Below are positions 1 to 5,815 of a stretch of DNA of 20,010 bases, one piece after another. The notes under the pieces are model-generated. The model was not told the DNA's origin, did not search any database, and was given only the letters and a program-made list of their open reading frames with translations. The stretch comes from Chlamydiota bacterium (GTDB taxonomy: Bacteria; Chlamydiota; Chlamydiia; Chlamydiales; Rhabdochlamydiaceae): the NCBI GenBank assembly GCA_011065235.1, contig JAAKFB010000005.1, forward strand, positions 1-20,010. The letters run 5' to 3'. The position numbers and the translations under genes are program-made. Position 1 is the stretch's first letter; each line of letters opens with the position of its first letter.

Positions 1-246
1 GGGTTTGTCCGCAAGACGGATACACCACATGAGAATGAGACTTGCTATCACATCAATCGAACAAGAAAGAGCATCGAGCATTAGAGCAGAGCTCTTCAAA
101 AAAATGAAGCCCAATAACTCGGCAACGATGATCACCGCTCTCAAAAGCACTCCGCGACGTGCAGTCAATAAGAGCTCCTTGCGCCGAGAAAGGCGTGAGC
201 GGATAATTTTGCGATCGATGGGAAGCGCTTCAGGAAATTTAGACAT
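1..246 (-). CDS. Cation diffusion facilitator family transporter, N-terminal part
   Basis: This is the start of a gene that continues past the left edge; only the first 82 residues are visible. The ATG at 246 is preceded by AAGG seven bases upstream. A basic, Arg-rich N-terminus (residues 11-31) leads into a membrane segment (about 33-50) and a second segment with the pattern LDALS..IDVIAS..., which resembles TM2 of cation diffusion facilitators, proteins that exchange Zn2+, Fe2+ or Mn2+ for protons at the inner membrane. Asp58 and Asp65 match conserved acidic positions, but the position usually held by His or Asp four residues before Asp65 is Ser61, so the metal site may be altered. The family call rests on one third of a protein and is probable rather than certain. 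Confidence 0.6.
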   Translation of the reverse strand, partial: MSKFPEALPIDRKIIRSRLSRRKELLLTARRGVLLRAVIIVAELLGFIFLKSSALMLDALSCSIDVIASLILMWCIRLADKP

Positions 247-270
247 GGACCTTATTTTCTAATTATTGCG

Positions 271-918
271 TTATCTTCTAATTACAGCGTTGTGAAAACG
301 ACTTGAGACAGCGTCCCAATCGATGTTTTTGAAAAAGTTTTCGATGTATTTTGCCCGATCGAGACCATATTCTGTGATATAAGCATGCTCCCAGACATCC
401 ATCACCAAAATGAGATCTCCTCCTGCTAAATGCCCCAAATCATGCTCATTGATCCACACATTGAAAAGACGGTCCGCTTTGGGATCAAAATAGAGAATGG
501 CCCAGCCAATTCCTCGCATCAACCCTGTGGCAATAAAATCTTCCTTCCATTTCTTAAAAGAGCCAAAATCTCGATCGAGCATTTTATTGAGAGCGCTTGA
601 GTGGTCAAAGGGCTTTTTTCCCCCTAAATTCTCAAAATAAAACTCATGGAGCCGCATCCCGTCGAATTCCCAGCCAAAACGGCGCTGCAGAGCTCCGAAG
701 GTATACCCTTGGGATTCCTCGATCAGGCGAATCAGCAAATTGGTGTTTTTGACATACCCGTGATAGAGGGTGAAGTGCATTTTGAGCAAAGAATCGCTAA
801 ATCCCTGCATTCCAATGAGATGAGAAAAATCTTTGGGTTCATACTCTCCTGGTTGCTTTTCTACTGCAACCACAGATGCCGAGATAAAAATTAAAAAAAC
901 CAGGAAAATTTTTTTCAT
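271..918 (-). CDS. Exported Fe/Mn superoxide dismutase
   Basis: Converts superoxide to O2 and H2O2. The 215-residue protein has SOD metal ligands at His48, His91, Asp174 and His178 (within DVWEHAY). It also shows the HFTLYHGYVKNTN variant of helix 1 and a GIGWA motif near residue 136. The start at 918 is chosen because GGAGG lies just upstream and the protein then begins with a typical signal peptide (MKKIFLVFLIFISASVVAV), implying export to the periplasm or beyond. The longer frame to 1002 would bury that signal. The residue region that sets Fe or Mn preference reads NEHDLGH rather than a clear NQD, so the metal cannot be called. It lies 24 bases downstream of the CDF gene start, on the same strand. 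Cytosolic SODs are more usual, so export in a chlamydial cell would face host oxidants; that is inference. Confidence 0.9.
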   Translation of the reverse strand: MKKIFLVFLIFISASVVAVEKQPGEYEPKDFSHLIGMQGFSDSLLKMHFTLYHGYVKNTNLLIRLIEESQGYTFGALQRRFGWEFDGMRLHEFYFENLGGKKPFDHSSALNKMLDRDFGSFKKWKEDFIATGLMRGIGWAILYFDPKADRLFNVWINEHDLGHLAGGDLILVMDVWEHAYITEYGLDRAKYIENFFKNIDWDAVSSRFHNAVIRR

Positions 919-1003
919 AGTGCCTCCAAATATATACACATCATGAATGAAGAATTGGTTTTTCCCTTCATCGGAAATCCATGCCTTTCGAATCTTCTCC
1001 ATC

Positions 1004-1025
1004 GCTCATATTCTTGAATATGAGC
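1004..1025. promoter_or_regulatory. Perfect palindrome upstream of SOD gene, operator-like
   Basis: Two 10-bp arms, GCTCATATTC and GAATATGAGC, are separated by TT. The site is 86 bp upstream of the SOD start and about 155 bp upstream of the divergent promoter at 1157. No T-run follows in either direction, so it is not an intrinsic terminator. It has the size and symmetry of a binding site for a dimeric repressor; which gene it controls is not known. Confidence 0.45.
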
Positions 1026-1156
1026 TGCTTCGAAGCTTCTAAATTCAGGGCTCCGATTTTGGCAAAATTCCAATTCTTCAATTCAGATGTGTATACTCTA
1101 AGTGACCATAATTCAACAGGGCAATAAATTGATCAACATAAATTTTTTAATACCAA

Positions 1157-1185
1157 TTGTTATTATTTGGTTAATTTGATATAAT
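1157..1185 (+). promoter_or_regulatory. Sigma70-type promoter for the four-helix membrane protein
   Basis: TTGTTA (1157-1162), a 17-bp spacer, then a perfect TATAAT (1180-1185). Transcription would start near 1192, giving a leader of about 16 bases before the ATG at 1208. No competing promoter of this quality is seen in the intergenic region. Confidence 0.6.
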
Positions 1186-1207
1186 CCATGCTTTAAAGAG
1201 ATAGAAA

Positions 1208-2236
1208 ATGACTATTAAAGAACCTTTTTCAATTTGCAACCCGTATAGAGCTTTTTCTTTTGCAAAAGAAAAAGTACCGTCTCATGCCCGTAAAAATTCC
1301 GATCAGATTCTAATCCTTGCCGATCGCGTTGCCGATTGGGGAAAAAACGCCCTTTTCAAAGACTACGAACAACAGGTCGATTTCGCTGGATTTACCGCGA
1401 AAATCCTCGATTGGGGAATGACGGGAACTCTCGTTGCGCTGCAGGTAACAGTTGCCGTTTATAATTTTCTCCAATTGCATTTCCTCGATCAGACAGTTTT
1501 CTCCTATATTCCCCATGGTTTGAGGATCTTAGGAAGGCCGATTTCTGCATTTTTGTATTTCTTGGGGATCATTGAAGGGGTCGTCGAATTTTTGAATTTA
1601 AAACGCACATCCGTATTCCTCTATCGAATGGAATTGAAATGCGAAACCCCTTTAGAGAAGCTCCGTTGGATCAAAAATGAACACTTCTCTCTTAATGATG
1701 AAGAGGTCTCAAAAATCCATCGCTTTGTCGAAAACAAGCTCCCTAATTTAAATGTCGATCAAAAAGCAGATCGCTTCGATCAAATCGCAAAAAAAGCCCT
1801 CCAATTGAAATATGAGTCTTTGAAGCGTCGTATCACACCTGGACTTGGCGAAGAGGTGGCCCGTGAGCTAAGCGGCATCATGCAAGGTCTCACAAGCCCT
1901 GAAGCATCCGTCCGTTTAAATGCGGAAAAACGGGCAAATCTCCTCATTGAATCGGTCACCAATCAGGCGAAAAATAAGATTTTTGTCCACATCCTAGGTC
2001 TCGTTGCCATCAGCTTCACCTTGATCAGTATGGTCGGTGTTTTGGGCGGAATGACATCAGGGGGATTCTTCATTGCCTTAGGGGTTGCTGCATTGGTTTT
2101 TGGGATCTTACAATTCGTTGCAAAGAGAGGAACTCTCGCAAAAGAAGTGGGGCATTACTACGATCGATTGGCTGAATTCAACCTGTCAAAAGTGGTTTCG
2201 ACAATTGAGTTGCCATGGACTCAAAAAGCTCTCTAA
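1208..2236 (+). CDS. Four-helix membrane protein of unknown function
   Basis: I do not recognise this 342-residue protein. It has two pairs of hydrophobic segments, about residues 70-92 with 108-129, and 256-279 with 284-305. They are separated by a charged, mostly helical stretch of about 125 residues (135-255) and preceded by a soluble N-terminus of about 65 residues with no signal peptide. Paired membrane hairpins without a signal peptide are typical of chlamydial inclusion-membrane and related type III secreted proteins, but they also occur in ordinary inner-membrane proteins. The second hairpin is Gly-rich (GVLGGMTSGG). A strong promoter sits directly upstream, so the gene is probably monocistronic. 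Its 3' end overlaps the convergent SH2-like gene by 59 bp. Confidence 0.8.
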   Translation: MTIKEPFSICNPYRAFSFAKEKVPSHARKNSDQILILADRVADWGKNALFKDYEQQVDFAGFTAKILDWGMTGTLVALQVTVAVYNFLQLHFLDQTVFSYIPHGLRILGRPISAFLYFLGIIEGVVEFLNLKRTSVFLYRMELKCETPLEKLRWIKNEHFSLNDEEVSKIHRFVENKLPNLNVDQKADRFDQIAKKALQLKYESLKRRITPGLGEEVARELSGIMQGLTSPEASVRLNAEKRANLLIESVTNQAKNKIFVHILGLVAISFTLISMVGVLGGMTSGGFFIALGVAALVFGILQFVAKRGTLAKEVGHYYDRLAEFNLSKVVSTIELPWTQKAL

Positions 2237-2951
2237 CACTTCCAAAATTCTTCCCAGATAGCATCATATCATCTGCAAACACAACCCAGTGATCTTCTGT
2301 GAAAACAAGGGTTCTTTCTGAAATTTTTTCTTCCCAGTCTCGATACGTCAATGTGATGCAAATGACCGGCTCTTCCCTATTCTCATTGAGATTATCTTCT
2401 AAAATCTGTGCAAATTCACCCTTGCGAAAAAGATAGGTTCCGGGAGGTTCATCTGTCAGCAAATACTCCGCATACTCGCGATCCACACTATGCCACGCCT
2501 CCTGAACGAGATTCCGCTTCATCTCATCTTCATGAGTCACGAAAAAATCTAAATGAGCGATATGGCGCAGGATCCAAAAAGGGTTCTTCGCATGTTTTGG
2601 ATCGTAAGAGAGCTGATTCAAAATGTGTAATGTCTTCGAGAAAACCTCATAGGCCCCTGCCTGCAAAGCTTCGCAGTCAAAAGACTCTAGATTTCCCTCT
2701 GCATAGACCTCGAAAGCCCCCTCAATATCCGGTCGCAATTGAATCACAATCGTCTTCCAAACTCCTTCTGAGAGATGTTTCTTTTGCAGATCTGCAAAGC
2801 GAAGCTCTCCAGTCTCGCAGTTGAGATAAGCCCGATAGGACTTCTTTGCCACTTGGAAATAACGCCCTGTTTTTTCAGCTTGCTTATGAATAAGATGCTT
2901 AAAAAGAGCTAAATTACGCCGTACACGTTTATCTAAAATGACAATTTTCAT
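2178..2951 (-). CDS. Protein with C-terminal SH2-like domain
   Basis: A 257-residue soluble protein. Residues 1-150 are not recognised; they are basic at the N-terminus with mixed helix and strand. Residues 151-257 read like an SH2 domain, the eukaryotic phosphotyrosine-binding fold. There is a start like the usual W-Y (Trp153-His154), a helix aligning with SH2 helix A (SVDREYAEYLL), then GTYLFRKGE. This last stretch matches the GTFLVRES strand and keeps the phosphotyrosine-binding Arg at 176. Next come an ICITLTY strand and a final FGSVRELFESM that matches the FxSLxxLVxxY helix. The His that usually follows in strand D is not evident (SERTLVF). The start codon overlaps the end of proC by 4 bp, so the two are probably co-translated. 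There is no signal peptide. The domain call comes from pattern reading and needs a profile search. Confidence 0.6.
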   Translation of the reverse strand: MKIVILDKRVRRNLALFKHLIHKQAEKTGRYFQVAKKSYRAYLNCETGELRFADLQKKHLSEGVWKTIVIQLRPDIEGAFEVYAEGNLESFDCEALQAGAYEVFSKTLHILNQLSYDPKHAKNPFWILRHIAHLDFFVTHEDEMKRNLVQEAWHSVDREYAEYLLTDEPPGTYLFRKGEFAQILEDNLNENREEPVICITLTYRDWEEKISERTLVFTEDHWVVFADDMMLSGKNFGSVRELFESMATQLSKPLLTG

Positions 2952-3718
2952 CCTATCTCCTTCGTTCTTTCAAAAGTCGCCAGGATCGTATGCATGATTC
3001 CTGCACGCACCCCTTGCTCCTCAAAAGCTTTCATCCCCGCAATAGTTGTCCCACCAGGAGCTGCGATTTGCCATCTCACCGCACCAGGATGCCCCTTTTC
3101 CGCTTTTAAAAGGGCTACAGCCCCGAGTAGCGTCTGGAGGACAAGTTCCTTCGCCTCATCGGCTCGAAGCCCCATGGCAATACCGCTTTCAATCATCGCT
3201 TCCATGACAGCGATCACAAATGCGGGTCCCGAGCCAGCAAGTGCTGTGATCGCATCGATTTTCTCTTCTTGGGTCCAAAATATGAGCCCCAACCCCTTGA
3301 GTAAGTGTTCTACTTTGACCACCACCTCTTCTGAGAGATCCGCGTCCTCTACAAGAGCAATCACAGATTCTCCACACCTCAAAGCTAAATTGGGCATGCT
3401 GCGGATGACAAAAGCTCCTTTAAAGGCCCTCTTCAACTCTCCAGCGGTCGTCCCTACCAAAATGCTCATCACAATGTGGCCATCTAGCGTCCCAAGATCC
3501 AGCCCCTTCAAATCTTTAGGCTTGATCGCCAAAAGGATGAATTCCGCTTGAGCAACCGCTTCCTTGGGCTCTCGTGCAAAGGTGCATTCGAGCTCTTTCA
3601 CAAGCGCTTCGGTTTTTTCTTGATTGCGGTCACATAAAATGACCTGATGACCGTGCAGAGATAGCTGGCGAGCAAATGCACTCCCCATGACCCCACATCC
3701 CAGAATGGCAACTCTCAT
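2948..3718 (-). CDS. proC: Pyrroline-5-carboxylate reductase
   Basis: Reduces pyrroline-5-carboxylate to proline with NAD(P)H, the last step of proline synthesis, in the cytoplasm. The 256-residue protein has the N-terminal dinucleotide-binding motif GCGVMGSA (7-14), RSMPN (106-110), the substrate-site AGSGPAF (161-167) and the signature PGGTTIAGM (221-229). These match the ProC family in order and length. The ATG at 3718 has GGGGAG nine bases upstream. It is the first gene of a two-gene unit with the SH2-like protein (4-bp overlap), although nothing about proline synthesis explains that partner. Confidence 0.95.
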   Translation of the reverse strand: MRVAILGCGVMGSAFARQLSLHGHQVILCDRNQEKTEALVKELECTFAREPKEAVAQAEFILLAIKPKDLKGLDLGTLDGHIVMSILVGTTAGELKRAFKGAFVIRSMPNLALRCGESVIALVEDADLSEEVVVKVEHLLKGLGLIFWTQEEKIDAITALAGSGPAFVIAVMEAMIESGIAMGLRADEAKELVLQTLLGAVALLKAEKGHPGAVRWQIAAPGGTTIAGMKAFEEQGVRAGIMHTILATFERTKEIG

Positions 3719-3735
3719 AGTTCTATTCTCCCCTC

Positions 3736-3788
3736 TCTATATTTTCTCATCAAGTTTTCTTGCAAAAAACATTTATAAAAAATATACT
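3736..3788. promoter_or_regulatory. Overlapping divergent promoters sharing a palindromic -35
   Basis: TTGCAA at 3760-3765 is its own reverse complement. On the plus strand it lies 17 bp from TATACT (3783-3788), a good promoter for the nitroreductase with a start near 3795. On the minus strand it lies 18 bp from TATAGA (3741-3736), which would serve proC. The plus-strand promoter is the more convincing one. The minus-strand start would fall close to the proC ribosome binding site, which weakens that half. Confidence 0.45.
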
Positions 3789-3836
3789 GTTCGCATGAAA
3801 TTAGCACTCATACTTCTTCTATTACAAGGGTTTATC

Positions 3837-4424
3837 ATGGCAGAGCAAGACCGCACACCTAATTACCCTATCCAGTCGCTCCTACTGAACCGTTGGTCCC
3901 CCCGTTCCATGACGGGAGAGGCGATGACCGACGATGAACTCCTCCCCCTATTTGAGGCAGCCCGTTGGTCCCCTTCCTCTTTTAATAGCCAGCCTTGGAG
4001 GATCCTCTATGCCAAAAGAGATACTCCCGAGTGGGATCTATTCTATGATCTTCTGATCGATTTCAATAAAGAGTGGTGCAAAAATGCCTCTGCCCTGGTC
4101 GTCATGGTCTCTCGCGATACTTTTGAGAAAAACAATAACCCTTCTGTCACCCACAGTTATGATACGGGGGCAGCTTGGATGTCGATTGCTCTGGAGGGCT
4201 CCTCACGGGGCTATGTCGTTCATGGGATGAGCGGCTTTGACTATGACAAAGCCCGCAAAAGCTTGAATATTCCTGAAGGATATACAGTTGAAGCGATGGC
4301 AGCGATTGGCAAGCGGGCACCAAAAGAAGATCTTCCTGAAGAGATGCAAAAGATGGAGGCTCCATCCACACGCAAGCCCTTAAGCGAGATCGCCATCCCC
4401 GGCTCCTTCCCAGCTGAAAATTAA
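3837..4424 (+). CDS. Nitroreductase family FMN oxidoreductase
   Basis: A 195-residue protein of the nitroreductase fold: FMN-dependent NAD(P)H oxidoreductases that act on nitro compounds, quinones or flavins. RWSPRSM (19-25) supplies the usual FMN-phosphate Arg and Ser. It is followed by FEAARWSPSSFNSQPWR (39-55), the most typical stretch, and by the dimer/FMN helix GAAWMSIALEGSSRGY (111-126). The ATG at 3837 is chosen because AAGGG lies upstream. The in-frame ATG at 3795 coincides with the predicted transcription start and would add a short hydrophobic leader (MKLALILLLLQGFI). If that start is used the protein would be exported, so the choice matters and is not certain. The true substrate cannot be read from sequence. 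The gene stands alone between divergent proC and convergent hctB. Confidence 0.9.
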   Translation: MAEQDRTPNYPIQSLLLNRWSPRSMTGEAMTDDELLPLFEAARWSPSSFNSQPWRILYAKRDTPEWDLFYDLLIDFNKEWCKNASALVVMVSRDTFEKNNNPSVTHSYDTGAAWMSIALEGSSRGYVVHGMSGFDYDKARKSLNIPEGYTVEAMAAIGKRAPKEDLPEEMQKMEAPSTRKPLSEIAIPGSFPAEN

Positions 4425-4435
4425 ATGCGAAGCAT

Positions 4436-4462
4436 CTCTGTGTGCTCTGTGATCTCTGTGGT
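4436..4462 (+). repeat. Three tandem 9-bp units starting CTCTGTG
   Basis: CTCTGTGTG, CTCTGTGAT and CTCTGTGGT follow each other directly in the gap between the nitroreductase stop and the hctB terminator. The first seven bases are identical in all three. No coding frame covers them. Their function is unknown. Confidence 0.6.
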
Positions 4463-4495
4463 TAAAAAAAAACGAGCAAGTCCTGCACTTGCTCG
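4463..4495 (-). terminator. Intrinsic terminator of hctB
   Basis: A perfect 9-bp stem (CGAGCAAGT at 4473-4481 with ACTTGCTCG at 4487-4495, 5-base loop) is followed on the minus strand by nine T (4472-4464). It lies about 65 bases past the hctB stop. In the plus direction no T-run follows, so it does not obviously serve the nitroreductase. Confidence 0.8.
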
Positions 4496-4512
4496 CTGAA
4501 ATTTAGCTGTTA

Positions 4513-4541
4513 CTTAAGCACCACTAGCGTAGTTGCTTAAG
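4513..4541 (-). other. Stem-loop in hctB 3' untranslated region
   Basis: CTTAAGCA (4513-4520) pairs with TGCTTAAG (4534-4541). Inside it ACTA pairs with TAGT around a GCG loop, leaving a two-base bulge: 12 pairs in all. It begins 18 bases after the hctB stop and has no T-run, so it is not the terminator itself. It could protect the transcript 3' end or bind a regulator. Confidence 0.4.
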
Positions 4542-4558
4542 CACTCACCAGGACTGAG

Positions 4559-4822
4559 TTAAGCTGCTGCTTTTTTTCTGCGACTAGTTTTTCTTTTCGC
4601 AGTAGACTTTTTAGCAGTTTTTCTGCGAGTTGTTTTTCTCTTAGCAGTTTTTTTGCGAGTAGTCTTTCTAGCAGTTTTTCTCTTAGCTGTTTTTCTGCGA
4701 GTTGTTTTTCTTGCAGTTTTTCTTTTAACTGTTTTTCTTTTAGCTGTTTTTCTTTTAGCTGTTTTTCTGCGAGTTGTTTTTCTTGCAGTTTTTTTAGCTG
4801 CTTTTTTTCTTCTCTTAGCCAT
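4559..4822 (-). CDS. hctB: Histone H1-like DNA-condensing protein Hc2
   Basis: An 87-residue protein made almost entirely of Lys, Arg, Thr and Ala in repeats such as KRKTA, ARKTT and RRKTA, ending KKAAA. This is the composition of chlamydial Hc2, which compacts the chromosome as reticulate bodies become elementary bodies. The ATG at 4822 has an ideal AAGGAGG five bases upstream and gives the MAKRRKK start; longer frames lack an ATG or a better site. The DNA shows 15-bp direct repeats, so length is likely to vary between strains, as it does for Hc2 in Chlamydia. The gene is followed by a stem-loop and a strong terminator. A second ATG with AGGAG at 4890 opens another frame through the same DNA. 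No sigma28-type promoter was seen. Confidence 0.9.
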   Translation of the reverse strand: MAKRRKKAAKKTARKTTRRKTAKRKTAKRKTVKRKTARKTTRRKTAKRKTARKTTRKKTAKRKTTRRKTAKKSTAKRKTSRRKKAAA

Positions 4823-4952
4823 GGATTCCTCCTTGTTTGCATGCATAGGATTGTGTGTTTTTGGTCCACATGGCAAGGGACCGTCCACATAGTAATCTCC
4901 TATAACTTCCACTATAATAAATTATTATTTAAAAACAAAAAAAAATTTCAAA

Positions 4953-4966
4953 AATATCTCGATATT
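4953..4966. promoter_or_regulatory. Short inverted repeat in hctB upstream region
   Basis: AATATC and GATATT are separated by two bases within a very AT-rich stretch (4913-5064) between hctB and the cyclophilin gene. AT-richness makes chance symmetry fairly likely. The rest of this gap holds A/T runs and no recognisable gene; a clear -35/-10 pair with normal spacing could not be identified. Confidence 0.2.
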
Positions 4967-5064
4967 AAATAAGGAATATTGTATTTTTCCGTTTTAGAAG
5001 GTATTAGGAAGGGATTTTGAGAAGTCAAAAAAATATGAATTTTTTTTTTAATTTCAGTAAAAAA

Positions 5065-5607
5065 CTACTGAATTTCGATCTCGATGCGCTGAATTTTATC
5101 TCCAGCCGCAATTTTTTTGATGATGTCAAATCCTGCAATAGTTTGCCCAAAAACAGAATATTCACCGTCTAAATAAGAAACTTCTTCTAAAGTAATATAA
5201 AACTGAGAGCCACTTGAACGTTTCTCTGGATTGACTTGATCAGGAAGGCGCGCCCATGCGAGTGCTCCTTGTGTATGAGGAAGGCCAATCTCTGCAGGAA
5301 TCGTATATCCAGGGCCTCCTTGGCCCGTTCCATCAGGATCGCCTCCTTGAACCACAAAATTAGATACAACCCGATGAAAAATCAGCCCATCGTAAAAGCC
5401 ATTCTTTGCCAGATTAATGAAATTTGTCACCGAAAGAGGAGCTCTTTCGGGGAAAAGTTCACAAGTGATTTTCCCTTTGCTTGTATGGACAATTGCCTTG
5501 TAGGTCTTATTCTTTTCAAATTCCATCGCACTTTTCGGCTCGGACACCTTCATTGCACTTTCTCCATGGCAGCAAATAATCGTCAGTAAAAGGATTAACA
5601 TTTTCAT
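5065..5607 (-). CDS. Exported cyclophilin-type peptidyl-prolyl isomerase
   Basis: Catalyses cis-trans isomerisation of Xaa-Pro bonds and so helps proteins fold. From the ATG at 5607 the product is 180 residues. It starts with a hydrophobic signal-like segment (MKMLILLLTIICCHG) and a linker, then the cyclophilin domain from about residue 35. The core FHRVVSNFVVQGGDP holds Arg79, Phe84 and Gln87, the counterparts of cyclophilin A Arg55, Phe60 and Gln63. GSQFYI (133-138) and FGQTIAGFDII complete the fold. An in-frame ATG at 5616 is an equally plausible start; neither has a good ribosome site. The longer frame back to 5703 runs through a terminator and is rejected. The signal segment points to a periplasmic or outer-membrane folding role. 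The two adjacent Cys do not form a standard lipobox. Confidence 0.88.
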   Translation of the reverse strand: MKMLILLLTIICCHGESAMKVSEPKSAMEFEKNKTYKAIVHTSKGKITCELFPERAPLSVTNFINLAKNGFYDGLIFHRVVSNFVVQGGDPDGTGQGGPGYTIPAEIGLPHTQGALAWARLPDQVNPEKRSSGSQFYITLEEVSYLDGEYSVFGQTIAGFDIIKKIAAGDKIQRIEIEIQ

Positions 5608-5630
5608 GCTTGGCATCTTATGACAGAAAC

Positions 5631-5660
5631 AAAAAAAAGGCAAGTTCCGAAGAACTTGCC
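5631..5660 (-). terminator. Intrinsic terminator with UUCG loop after the small basic gene
   Basis: A perfect 9-bp stem, GGCAAGTTC with GAACTTGCC, is closed by the very stable TTCG loop on the minus strand (5660-5639). Eight T follow (5638-5631). It ends the transcript of the small basic gene and lies immediately before the cyclophilin start. The cyclophilin therefore needs its own promoter; TTGCCT-17 bp-TAAGAT overlapping the terminator is one possibility. Confidence 0.85.
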
Positions 5661-5683
5661 CAAGAAAATCAGCTGAAATTTTA

Positions 5684-5815
5684 CTATTCTTTTGATTCCT
5701 CATGGTAGCGCTTATAATGTTTATGCCGTTTTTTTTGTGGTTTAGGATGCTTCCCGCGCTTAGAATGTTGAGGATTCTTTTTATGATGGCTAGAAGGTCT
5801 AGTTCTACGTGGCAT
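5684..5815 (-). CDS. Small, very basic protein of unknown function
   Basis: A 43-residue protein rich in Lys, Arg, His and Pro, starting MPRRTRPSSHHKK and ending in YHEESKE. The ATG at 5815 is supported by AAGGAG ten bases upstream, and a terminator follows the stop directly, so this looks like a real one-gene transcript. Such composition suggests nucleic-acid or ribosome binding, but I see no known ribosomal protein or motif. The frame can be extended upstream to 5914 only by ignoring the ribosome site. The 5816-6078 gap upstream contains an inverted repeat (CATGAA, A, TTCATG at 5931-5943) and no other gene. Confidence 0.65.
   Translation of the reverse strand: MPRRTRPSSHHKKNPQHSKRGKHPKPQKKRHKHYKRYHEESKE

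Noticed and set aside
5..262. 85-codon plus-strand frame at the left edge
   Set aside because: The opposite strand encodes a good transporter N-terminus with a ribosome site; the plus frame is Arg-rich and featureless.
919..1002. N-terminal extension of the SOD gene to an upstream ATG
   Set aside because: GGAGG and a signal peptide mark the ATG at 918; the extension would bury the signal.
2994..3551. 185-codon plus-strand frame opposite proC
   Set aside because: Shadow of proC; Ser/Ala/Pro-rich sequence without any motif.
4473..4495. Terminator for the nitroreductase
   Set aside because: The hairpin is followed by T only on the minus strand; in the plus direction the next bases are CTGAAATTTA.
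4560..4800. CRISPR-like array suggested by regular repeats
   Set aside because: Repeats are about 15 bp, in frame and coding for Hc2, with no unique spacers.
4653..4892. Plus-strand hydrophobic frame (repeats of VFLAVFL) across hctB
   Set aside because: It is the complement of Lys/Arg codon repeats; there is no ribosome site and the hydrophobic look is a by-product of the AAA/AAG-rich gene.
5608..5703. Extension of the cyclophilin frame
   Set aside because: It passes through a strong terminator hairpin and precedes a normal signal-like start.
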